DNA of 64,000 bases from Flavobacterium psychrophilum (GTDB taxonomy: Bacteria; Bacteroidota; Bacteroidia; Flavobacteriales; Flavobacteriaceae): assembly GCA_945874225.1 (NCBI GenBank), contig CAMCFT010000005.1, forward strand, positions 1 through 64,000, read 5' to 3'. The translations under genes were made by a program, and so were the position numbers. A model generated the notes under the pieces. That model was not told the origin of the DNA. It saw nothing but the letters and a program-made list of their open reading frames with translations, and did not search any database. Position 1 is the first letter of the stretch. Each line of letters begins with the position of its first letter. Shown piece after piece: positions 44,837 through 52,852 of the stretch.

Positions 44837-47800
44837 ATGCAAGAAGGTATTTCAGGTAAAATAGCCCATTTTTTCATCAATTCGAAATTAACCATTTTGT
44901 TGATGGTTGGTTTGATGATCATTGGCGTGTACAGTTCGTTTCTGATCCCAAGGGAAGAAGAACCGCAAATAAATGTTCCGATGGCCGACGTATTGGTGGG
45001 TTATCCCGGAGCAAGTCCTACGGAAGTGGAAAATCGTGTGGCCAAACCATTGGAAAAAATCATTTCAAATATCAAAGGTGTGGAGCACGTACATACTATG
45101 GCGATGAACGGTCAGGCACTATTGATTGTACAGTTTTATGTAGGTCAAGACGTGGAGCGTTCGTATGTGAAATTGTATGACGAGTTGGCTAAACACGAGG
45201 ACATGTTTCCGAAAGGAGTGTATAAACCCATAGTAAAAACACGTTCTATTGACGATGTGCCTATGCTTGGATTAACACTTTGGAGCGAAAACATGGATGA
45301 TTTCCAGTTGCGCCAAATTGCCGAGGAAGTGACTTCGGAAGTAGAAAAAGTAAAAGACGTTGCCATAACTAAAGAAATTGGTGGTCGAAATCGTGAACTA
45401 AAAGTAGTTCTGGACAAAGATAAAATGGCTGAAAATGGCGTGGATGCTTTGGGAATTATGGGAATGATTCAAGCCAATAACGGCAGTTCGCAATCAGGAA
45501 GTTTTGTCAATAATGACCAGGAATATCTAGTTACTACAGGGAAATTCCTTTCGAGTGCAGAAGATGTAGAAAGCTTGGTTGTAGGCGTAAACAAAAATAT
45601 GCCTGTCTATTTAAAACAAGTAGCTACAGTTGAAGACGGACCCTCTACGGCCAGAAGTTATGTGTCTTTTGGATATGGTAAAGCCAATGAAAAATTCAAA
45701 ACCACCAAATCGGAATATCCAGCTGTTACTATTTCTATTGGAAAGGTAAAAGGAGCTGATGCGATGAAAATATCGGAGAAAATCATTGCCAAAGTGGAGC
45801 AATTGAAGAAGAATTTAATCCCAGCTGATGTTCACGTTGAAGTGACCAGAAACTATGGAGAAACGGCTTCGGATAAAGTGGGTGAGTTGTTGCTGCACTT
45901 GGGAATTGCGATTATTGCTGTAACCTTTTTAGTGATTTTAGCGATGGGCTGGAGAGGCGGATTAGTTGTGTTTTTCTCTGTTCCGTTGACATTTGCTTTG
46001 ACTTTATTTGCTTATTATTTATTGGGTTATACCTTAAATAGAATCACGCTTTTTGCTTTGGTTTTTGTGGTGGGAATTGTGGTCGACGATAGTATTATTA
46101 TTGCTGAAAATATGCACCGACATTTCAAGATGAAGCGACTGCCGTTTAAGCAAGCGGCGATTTATGCGATAAATGAAGTTGGAAATCCAACGATTTTGGC
46201 AACATTTACCGTAATTGCAGCTATATTACCAATGGCTTTTGTTTCCGGAATGATGGGGCCTTATATGAGTCCAATGCCTATTGGTGCTTCGATTGCGATG
46301 ATCTTGTCCTTGTTTGTGGCATTGACAGTTACACCTTATTTGGGGTATCATTTATTACAAGAGAAAGACGAGCAAAAGCACAAACACGATGAAGGAATGG
46401 AAACCAGCTGGGTGTACAAAATATACAACAAACTGGAAAGACCTTTATTAGAAAGCAATTCAAAAAGAAGAATTCTTTTAATCGTAACAGTCGTTTTATT
46501 AATTGGTTCGGTGACGATGTTTTTTACCAAATCGGTTGTGGTAAAAATGCTGCCTTTTGATAATAAAAATGAATTCCAGGTGGTAATTGATATGCCCGAA
46601 GGAACTACATTGGAAAGAACTGCAGCTGTAACCAAAGAAATTGCACAGTATCTTTCGACCAAACCCGAAGTGGTGGATTACCAAAACTACATTGGTACCT
46701 CGGCACCAATTACCTTCAACGGATTGGTTCGTCATTATGATTTGCGAGGTGGCAGTAATATGGCCGATATTCAGGTTAATTTGTTGCACAAAGACGACAG
46801 AAAACTGCAAAGTCACGATATCGCCAAAGAAATGCGTCCTGAAATTCAGAAGATTGCCAAGAAATATGGTGCGAATGTAAAAATTATTGAAGTTCCGCCA
46901 GGACCACCCGTTTTGTCGACTTTAGTTGCCGAAATCTATGGACCTAATTACAAGGAACAGATAAAAGTAGCGAATCAGGTAAAGGACATTCTGAAAAACA
47001 CATCGGATATAGTAGATATAGATTGGACAGTTGAAGACAATCAAGTCGAATACAAACTGCAAGTTGATAAAGAAAAAGCGATGCTGAACGGAATTGCTCC
47101 ACAACAAGTCGTTGGAAATCTGACCTATTTGCTTAAAGAATATCCGGTTTCTAACTTGTACGATGAAAATTCATACGACAATGTGGGGATCGTACTTTCG
47201 CTTGACGACAAAGACAAAACGAGTTTGCAAGACATTCAAAACCTTAAAATTAAAGGAAGTCAGGGGAATATGATTCCAGTGAGTGATTTGGTTAAGGTAG
47301 TGCGTGATACTTTGCAGAAAACCATTTATCGAAAAGATCAAAAACGTGTGGTTTATGTAACGGCTGATATGGCCGGAGCATTGGAAAGTCCTGTGTATGC
47401 TATTTTGGGAATGAATGAGAAACTAGCAAAAATGAAAGTACCAAAAGGCTACAAAGTCAATGAATTGTATATGGAACAACCTTCAGATGAAAGTGATTTC
47501 ACCGTGAAATGGGATGGAGAATGGCAAATTACCTTGGAAGTTTTCCGTGATTTGGGTGTAGCCTTTATGGTGGTGATTGTCATCATCTATATGTTGATTG
47601 TAGGTTGGTTTCAAAACTTTAAAACACCAATGGTGATGATGCTTGCGATACCACTTTCGTTAATCGGAATTGTTTTTGGACACTGGTTGTTGAGTGCGTT
47701 TTTTACAGCCACTTCCTTTATTGGAATGATTGCTTTGGCGGGAGTTATGGTTCGAAACTCGGTTTTGCTGATAGACTTCATCGAAATCCGACTGAACGAA

Positions 47801-48076
47801 GGAGTTCCAATCAAACAAGCTATTATTGAAGCAGGAGCCGTACGAACTACGCCAATTTTATTGACCACAGGAGCAGTTGTTATTGGAGCTTCCATCATTT
47901 TATTTGATCCTATTTTTCAAGGATTGGCGATATCATTGGTTTTTGGAGCTATTGTTTCCACTGTATTAACCCTGCTTGTAGTACCCGTTATTTATTATAT
48001 TACTGAAAGGAAAAAATGGGAAACCACTGCTGAAATTGATTCATTAACAACCGAAGAAAAAGAACCTAATACCTAA
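44837..48076 (+). CDS. RND efflux transporter permease
   Basis: 1079 aa, normal length. Twelve membrane helices in two halves; the proton-relay helix reads VFVVGIVVDDSIIIAENM with the Asp pair, and IALAGVMVRNSVLLIDFIE is the matching helix in the second half. Two large periplasmic loops. Belongs to the AcrB/CusA superfamily without the methionine-rich copper motifs of CusA. Substrate unknown. The promoter site suggests it is induced with the sulfide genes, so a sulfur compound or toxic thiol is a reasonable guess. Confidence 0.9.
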   Translation: MQEGISGKIAHFFINSKLTILLMVGLMIIGVYSSFLIPREEEPQINVPMADVLVGYPGASPTEVENRVAKPLEKIISNIKGVEHVHTMAMNGQALLIVQFYVGQDVERSYVKLYDELAKHEDMFPKGVYKPIVKTRSIDDVPMLGLTLWSENMDDFQLRQIAEEVTSEVEKVKDVAITKEIGGRNRELKVVLDKDKMAENGVDALGIMGMIQANNGSSQSGSFVNNDQEYLVTTGKFLSSAEDVESLVVGVNKNMPVYLKQVATVEDGPSTARSYVSFGYGKANEKFKTTKSEYPAVTISIGKVKGADAMKISEKIIAKVEQLKKNLIPADVHVEVTRNYGETASDKVGELLLHLGIAIIAVTFLVILAMGWRGGLVVFFSVPLTFALTLFAYYLLGYTLNRITLFALVFVVGIVVDDSIIIAENMHRHFKMKRLPFKQAAIYAINEVGNPTILATFTVIAAILPMAFVSGMMGPYMSPMPIGASIAMILSLFVALTVTPYLGYHLLQEKDEQKHKHDEGMETSWVYKIYNKLERPLLESNSKRRILLIVTVVLLIGSVTMFFTKSVVVKMLPFDNKNEFQVVIDMPEGTTLERTAAVTKEIAQYLSTKPEVVDYQNYIGTSAPITFNGLVRHYDLRGGSNMADIQVNLLHKDDRKLQSHDIAKEMRPEIQKIAKKYGANVKIIEVPPGPPVLSTLVAEIYGPNYKEQIKVANQVKDILKNTSDIVDIDWTVEDNQVEYKLQVDKEKAMLNGIAPQQVVGNLTYLLKEYPVSNLYDENSYDNVGIVLSLDDKDKTSLQDIQNLKIKGSQGNMIPVSDLVKVVRDTLQKTIYRKDQKRVVYVTADMAGALESPVYAILGMNEKLAKMKVPKGYKVNELYMEQPSDESDFTVKWDGEWQITLEVFRDLGVAFMVVIVIIYMLIVGWFQNFKTPMVMMLAIPLSLIGIVFGHWLLSAFFTATSFIGMIALAGVMVRNSVLLIDFIEIRLNEGVPIKQAIIEAGAVRTTPILLTTGAVVIGASIILFDPIFQGLAISLVFGAIVSTVLTLLVVPVIYYITERKKWETTAEIDSLTTEEKEPNT

Positions 48077-48081
48077 AAAAT

Positions 48082-48387
48082 ATGAAGCTATTATTATTAA
48101 CCGCAGTAAAAGAATTTGAAAAAGACATTAAACAAATTTTTAAAAAATCAGGAGTTAAATCATTTTCTTACAGAGATGTAAACGGATTTAAAGACAGCTC
48201 AGGAGAGGCAATGGAAGGCAATTGGTTTGCCACCAATATGCAAGAAAACGAATCGGTTTTATTTTATGCTTTTGTAGAAAAAGGAAATGTGGATACCGTT
48301 TTTGACATCGTGGCTGAATTCAATGAAAAACAAAAAACTGCTTCGCACATTCACTTGGCAATGTTGAATATTGAAAAATCTAATTAA
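48082..48387 (+). CDS. PII-like protein
   Basis: 101 aa. LLLLTAVKEFEKDIKQIFKKSGVKSFSY, a central strand, and a last segment ASHIHLAMLNIEK form a ferredoxin-like PII fold. It starts 5 bp after the RND pump, suggesting it senses or modulates the pump or its substrate. The T-loop is short and lacks the uridylylation tyrosine of GlnB. Confidence 0.7.
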   Translation: MKLLLLTAVKEFEKDIKQIFKKSGVKSFSYRDVNGFKDSSGEAMEGNWFATNMQENESVLFYAFVEKGNVDTVFDIVAEFNEKQKTASHIHLAMLNIEKSN

Positions 48388-48401
48388 TAACAATTAAAAA
48401 A

Positions 48402-48437
48402 AGAGGACGAGATTGCTTGGTACCTCGCAATGACATT
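48402..48437. repeat. Short dispersed repeat
   Basis: GAGGACGAGATTGCTTGGTA and CCTCGCAATGACAT, a widespread repeat (GAGATTGCTTCGTACCTCGCAATGAC type). It sits immediately before the next start and could shift initiation; the in-frame ATG at 48417 lies inside it. Confidence 0.65.
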
Positions 48438-48623
48438 ATGAAAAATAGACTTATTCACGCTTTCGCAGGAACATTTATTCTAGCAAGCTTATTATTATCC
48501 ATTTATGTTAATCAAAATTGGTTATGGTTCACTGCTTTTGTAGGAGCGAATCTCCTTCAATCTTCCATCACAAAATGGTGTTTACTTGGTTCAATTTTGA
48601 CAAAATTAGGAGTGAAAGATTAA
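48438..48623 (+). CDS. DUF2892 membrane protein (second copy)
   Basis: 61 aa from the ATG at 48438; the earlier ATG (48417) falls in a dispersed repeat. Two membrane helices and the motif TKWCLLGSILTKLG, matching the Cys-containing end of DUF2892/YgaP membrane domains. Last gene of the RND operon. A relative is in the persulfide operon (18936), which links the two operons by content as well as by promoter site. Confidence 0.78.
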   Translation: MKNRLIHAFAGTFILASLLLSIYVNQNWLWFTAFVGANLLQSSITKWCLLGSILTKLGVKD

Positions 48624-48646
48624 ACAAAATTCCTGAATAAATTTAC

Positions 48647-48680
48647 AAAACGAGAATGTTCTAAAAGGCATTCTCGTTTT
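48647..48680 (+). terminator. Terminator of the RND operon
   Basis: AAAACGAGAATG-TTCTAAAAGG-CATTCTCGTTTT hairpin followed by T. Confidence 0.88.
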
Positions 48681-48765
48681 TGCGTTTAAACAATTTGGGT
48701 TTCTTACAGGAAATTAATTTTAAAATCGTAACTTTAATTTAGTTTAATTGTAATCCCTATTTGCA

Positions 48766-49338
48766 ATGGATTTAAGTAAATACAAACAAAAAAGAGATTT
48801 TGATTCTACCACCGAACCCAAAGGTGAGATAAACAAATCAAAAAACGAATTGATTTTTGTAGTCCAGAAACACGCAGCTTCGCATTTACACTATGATTTT
48901 CGTCTTGAAATGGATGGTGTTTTAAAAAGTTGGGCCATTCCAAAAGGGCCATCAATGAATCCCCAAGAAAAGCGACTCGCGATTATGGTTGAAGATCACC
49001 CAATTGATTACAAGAATTTTGAAGGTACAATTCCAGAAGGAAATTATGGTGCGGGAACTGTTATCGTTTGGGATAGTGGAACCTATACTTTAGCTGATGA
49101 ACAAAATGAAGGAGAAATTATAAAAAAATTTAAAGAGAATTTGAAAGAAGGACACGTTAGTTTTATTCTGAACGGAAAGAAATTAAAAGGGGAATTTGCA
49201 TTAGTAAGACTTAAAATCAGGCAAAAAAATGCCTGGCTTTTGATAAAGAAAGACGATCAGTATGCCAGTAAAACCAATGTTTTAAAGAAAAATAAATCTG
49301 TTATTTCAGGCTTGACATTGGAAAAAATTAATCCATAA
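48766..49338 (+). CDS. Stand-alone LigD-type 3'-phosphoesterase domain protein
   Basis: 190 aa. FVVQKHAASHLHYDFRLEMDGVLKSWAIPKG carries the metal-binding His, His and Asp residues of the DNA ligase D 3'-phosphoesterase domain, and VEDHPIDYKNFEGTIPEGNYG the next His. It heals 3' ends of broken DNA. No ligase, polymerase or Ku gene is next to it in the window, so partners must be elsewhere. Confidence 0.9.
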   Translation: MDLSKYKQKRDFDSTTEPKGEINKSKNELIFVVQKHAASHLHYDFRLEMDGVLKSWAIPKGPSMNPQEKRLAIMVEDHPIDYKNFEGTIPEGNYGAGTVIVWDSGTYTLADEQNEGEIIKKFKENLKEGHVSFILNGKKLKGEFALVRLKIRQKNAWLLIKKDDQYASKTNVLKKNKSVISGLTLEKINP

Positions 49339-49403
49339 TAATTTATGACTATTCGTTACTAATACGAATCAAAAATCTTGTTTGTTTGAAAAAATATTTT
49401 TTT

Positions 49404-49485
49404 TCTCATTGAACCATTAAGAAATTAAGGTTCATTAAGGCTAACAAATTAATTTTCTTAATTTCTTAATGGTTTAAAAAAATAT
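49404..49485. repeat. Inverted repeat downstream of the phosphoesterase gene
   Basis: Left arm AACCATTAAGAAATTAAGG, right arm CTTAATTTCTTAATGGTTT, able to form a long hairpin between the convergent genes; may serve as a bidirectional terminator. Confidence 0.65.
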
Positions 49486-49529
49486 AATAAAAATATTTAC
49501 TGAGCTAGGCGAACAATCCTATAATTTTT

Positions 49530-50312
49530 TTAATGAAAAAATAAGGCAATCACTATTTCGATAAGGATTAAAATGATGATGATCCATTCTAAGCGGTTGC
49601 TTTCCCGAACATTTAGTACATCGGTAAAAAGGGTCAGGTTATTTTCAACAATTTGTAATCGATAATCGAGGTCTTTGAAGCGTGGATTGATATCAAAATT
49701 TGTCTTTAGATGTCGATTGAGCAGATTGAGTTCCTCGTTGTCCCAAACCAAATTAGGATCATCCAGAATATACAAATTATCTACAATACTGTTTTTGACA
49801 TTCAAAACTTTACCAATATATTTCAGCAAATTGGTTTTTGAAATGCTCAGTTTTCCGTGATGTTCCAGTTCCTGAATATAATGTTTAGAAGATGTAATGA
49901 GTTCATCTGTCAAGACTTCATAATGTTCGAGAGCGACAGATTGACCTATGTTGAGCATTACTATCCGCAATAGGGAAGAGTCAATTTGAGGAACGGTGAC
50001 ATAATCGTTTTTAACCAAAATTTTATTCAATCTTTCATCAGTAATGATTCGGTATTCCTCGGTCAAATCTATATTTACTAAAGTGGTAGCGTATTTTTTT
50101 ATGAATTGTACGAATTCACTTTTGGCAACTGTATCATAATTGGCAAAAACTACCACGCCATAATCAAAAACATATAAATATCGGTTGGTTTCCGTCAGCG
50201 CATAAAAAACTTCGGAAGTGGAACCTGAAAATTCTTCGGCACGAAATTCGGCACGAAATTTCTTGATATTGAATAATTCGGCAATTTGAACTGCTTCGAT
50301 TCGGATTTCCAT
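49530..50312 (-). CDS. RMD1/YagE family protein
   Basis: 260 aa. YVFDYGVVVFANYD and NLVWDNEELNLLNRHLKTNF, followed by a C-terminal membrane helix (EWIIIILILIEIVIALFF), match the RMD1 (DUF155) family, known from yeast mitochondria. Bacterial function is not established. Monocistronic, convergent with the phosphoesterase gene. Confidence 0.78.
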   Translation of the reverse strand: MEIRIEAVQIAELFNIKKFRAEFRAEEFSGSTSEVFYALTETNRYLYVFDYGVVVFANYDTVAKSEFVQFIKKYATTLVNIDLTEEYRIITDERLNKILVKNDYVTVPQIDSSLLRIVMLNIGQSVALEHYEVLTDELITSSKHYIQELEHHGKLSISKTNLLKYIGKVLNVKNSIVDNLYILDDPNLVWDNEELNLLNRHLKTNFDINPRFKDLDYRLQIVENNLTLFTDVLNVRESNRLEWIIIILILIEIVIALFFH

Positions 50313-50394
50313 AACAGGCTGTTTTATACAAATTTAAGGAATATTTCAATTTGGTAAACCAAAACAATAATCATTTTTACTTTGGGAAATTATT

Positions 50395-51105
50395 TTAGAA
50401 AATATTTTTATAAATCACGTGACCTCCATAAAAAACACAAAGTAATGAAGAAATAATAATCAAACCGATTTGTAGTTTTTGAGATTTCAAAATCGATTTT
50501 CCATAAGGAAGACTAAATAATCCTGAGGCAATAAACATTCCAACAATAGAACCTACACCAAAAATTAATATATACAACAATCCTTCTAAAGTAGTTTTCA
50601 TCTGCGAAAGAACAAGTACTACTAATGCTCCGCTTCCTGCCAGACCGTGAACCAAACCCACTCCAAAAGCAGCACTAAAACTATTTGATTTATTAGGATG
50701 GGTGTGATTTGAAGTTGTAACTATGTGAGCGTGAGAATAGGTATGGGAATGTAAATGGCTCACTGAATCCGAATTGGAAAGCGTGTGACTGTGCGAGTAG
50801 GTATGTGTATGGGTGTTTTTTTTAAATAATTTAGACAAACGATACATTCCCAAAAAAACCAACATTAATCCAACAGCCGCTTCCAGATAATTAAAAACCG
50901 ATTCACTGACAGCAATTTTAAAACCAATCATCAAAACTGCCACGACGAAAATGGTCAATGTGTGACCAATTCCCCAATATACGCCGTCTTTTACAGATTC
51001 TTTGAGATTGTTTCTATTGGTTACCAAGCTATTGACTGCCAATAAATGATCAGCTTCAAAAGCGTGTTCTAAGCCAGCATAGGCCGTTATAATGAATCCA
51101 ATCAT
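50395..51105 (-). CDS. UreH-like nickel transporter, His-rich
   Basis: 236 aa with six membrane helices. HAFEADHL near the N-terminus is the HX4DH nickel-binding motif of NiCoT/UreH transporters. A cytosolic or periplasmic loop at about 95-135 is very rich in His (THTHTYSHSHT and SHLHSHTYSHAH). GLVHGLAGSGALVVL is in the second half. It ends the hydrogenase accessory operon, so supply of nickel to hydrogenase is its likely job. Confidence 0.85.
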   Translation of the reverse strand: MIGFIITAYAGLEHAFEADHLLAVNSLVTNRNNLKESVKDGVYWGIGHTLTIFVVAVLMIGFKIAVSESVFNYLEAAVGLMLVFLGMYRLSKLFKKNTHTHTYSHSHTLSNSDSVSHLHSHTYSHAHIVTTSNHTHPNKSNSFSAAFGVGLVHGLAGSGALVVLVLSQMKTTLEGLLYILIFGVGSIVGMFIASGLFSLPYGKSILKSQKLQIGLIIISSLLCVFYGGHVIYKNIF

Positions 51106-51108
51106 ATT

Positions 51109-52188
51109 CTAAACGGAATAGTGATAATATGCCGCACAAGCTCCTTCAGAAGAAACCATTGGTGCGCCAAGAGGGTTTGAAGGCTTGCAATTTTTACCAA
51201 ATTCAGGGCATTCGTGTGGTTTTTTAATTCCTTTTAAGATTTCACCCGCAATGCAGTTTTTATCTTTTTCGCTATGTGTTACTTCAATGGAAAACTTTTT
51301 ATTGGCATCGTATTTTTTATATTTTTCGGTCATAACAAAACCACTTTCCGGAATTTTTCCAATACCTCGCCACTCTTGTTCGCCAATTTCAAAAACATCA
51401 TAAATCACTTCTTTGGCTTTTAGATTTCCTTCGGGTTTTACCATTCGTTTGTATTGGTTGTCAACGAAATAATCGCCATTTTCTAATTGAAGTACGGCGT
51501 GATAAATTCCCTGAACTAAATCAGCAGGCTCGAAACCTGTAACCACAAGCGGAATTTTATATTTCTCAGCAATGGGATGGTATTCATCCAATCCCATAAT
51601 CGTGCAAACGTGACCCGCCGCTAAAAACGCATCGATGGTACAAAACTTGTCTGATAAAATAGCCTCCATTGCGGGTGGAACCAATACATGAGAAACCAGA
51701 ATAGAATAATTATTTAAACCCAATTTATGAGCGTGTACCACTGACAGCGCATTACTTGGAGCGGTGGTTTCAAAACCAACGGCAAAGAAAACTACTTCCT
51801 TGTCCGGGTTTGCTGCAGCAATATTTACTGCTTCAAGAGGTGAATACAAAATTCTTAAATCTCCACCATCCGCTTTAGCTTGGAGAAGACTTTTTGTTGA
51901 ACCCGGAACCCGAATCATATCACCAAAAGAACAAACAACAACTCCTTGTTTCAACAATTCAATTGCCTTATCAATCAATGAAATAGGGGTAACGCAAACC
52001 GGGCAACCCGGCCCGTGAATCATTCTCACTTCTTTTGGGAGTAAATCCAATAAACCATTTTTTACCAAAGAATGGGTTTGACCGCCACAAATTTCCATTA
52101 TGTTCCAAGGTTTCGTCACAATTTTACTTATCTCTGATAAATAATATTTTACGAGTTCTGGATTTCTGTATTCGGTTAAATATTTCAT
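51109..52188 (-). CDS. hypD: Hydrogenase maturation protein HypD
   Basis: 359 aa. It helps build the Fe(CN)2CO group with HypC. MEICGGQTHSL, IHGPGCPVCVTP and the [4Fe-4S] cysteines at the C-terminus (CIAGEILKG, CPEFGKNCKP) are all present. The gene starts 17 bp after the FKBP gene and is followed within 4 bp by the nickel transporter. Confidence 0.96.
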   Translation of the reverse strand: MKYLTEYRNPELVKYYLSEISKIVTKPWNIMEICGGQTHSLVKNGLLDLLPKEVRMIHGPGCPVCVTPISLIDKAIELLKQGVVVCSFGDMIRVPGSTKSLLQAKADGGDLRILYSPLEAVNIAAANPDKEVVFFAVGFETTAPSNALSVVHAHKLGLNNYSILVSHVLVPPAMEAILSDKFCTIDAFLAAGHVCTIMGLDEYHPIAEKYKIPLVVTGFEPADLVQGIYHAVLQLENGDYFVDNQYKRMVKPEGNLKAKEVIYDVFEIGEQEWRGIGKIPESGFVMTEKYKKYDANKKFSIEVTHSEKDKNCIAGEILKGIKKPHECPEFGKNCKPSNPLGAPMVSSEGACAAYYHYSV

Positions 52189-52204
52189 AGTAAAAATTAT
52201 ATTT

Positions 52205-52831
52205 TTAAACTATTTCCAACAATTCAATAATAAAAATCAAAGTCGAATTCGGCTGAATCATTGGCTGTGCGCCAAATTCTCCATATGCTAAATGATGCGG
52301 AATGTACAATTTCCAACGTGAACCCACAGGCATCAGTAGCAAGGCTTCTTGCCAGGCCAAAATGGTTTCCGCCAATTGCAAGTCTATAGCACCAGTATCT
52401 TTAGTCGAATCAAATACGTCTTTGTTTAAAAGCGAACCTTCGTAAATTACTTTTATTGTATCGTTAATAGTTGGAATTTCTCCAGTTCCTTGCTCCAGAA
52501 TTTCGAATTGTAAACCACTTTCGAGAGTGATAACCCCTTCTTTTTTGGCATTTTCCTCCAAGAATTTTTTACCTAATTCAGCATTTTTATCTTTCAAATC
52601 TTCCTGAAGCAATGCCACATAGTTTTGAAAAATATCTATGGCTCTTTTTTGGGTAATCTTCGGATAAGAATCATTAAAAACAGACTTCATACCTTCGACA
52701 TAATCATCGTATTTTATTTCGTCAAACCCAATGTCTTTTAGGCTTTGTGCCATAATTACTCCTGCAGAATAGGAAATTTTATCAGATTCATCTGTTTTTC
52801 CTATGGTTCCTAATAGTTCGTTTATATTCAT
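52205..52831 (-). CDS. FKBP-type peptidyl-prolyl isomerase
   Basis: 208 aa. A helical N-terminal part (about 1-105), like the dimerisation domain of FkpA/Mip, then an FKBP domain (about 110-208) with VIYEGSLLNKDVFDST and IPHHLAYGEFG. No signal peptide, so cytosolic. It lies between hypF and hypD. In E. coli another FKBP, SlyD, helps load nickel into hydrogenase, but this one lacks SlyD's Cys/His-rich tail. Confidence 0.85.
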   Translation of the reverse strand: MNINELLGTIGKTDESDKISYSAGVIMAQSLKDIGFDEIKYDDYVEGMKSVFNDSYPKITQKRAIDIFQNYVALLQEDLKDKNAELGKKFLEENAKKEGVITLESGLQFEILEQGTGEIPTINDTIKVIYEGSLLNKDVFDSTKDTGAIDLQLAETILAWQEALLLMPVGSRWKLYIPHHLAYGEFGAQPMIQPNSTLIFIIELLEIV

Positions 52832-52852
52832 TTTTATTGGATGATATTTATG

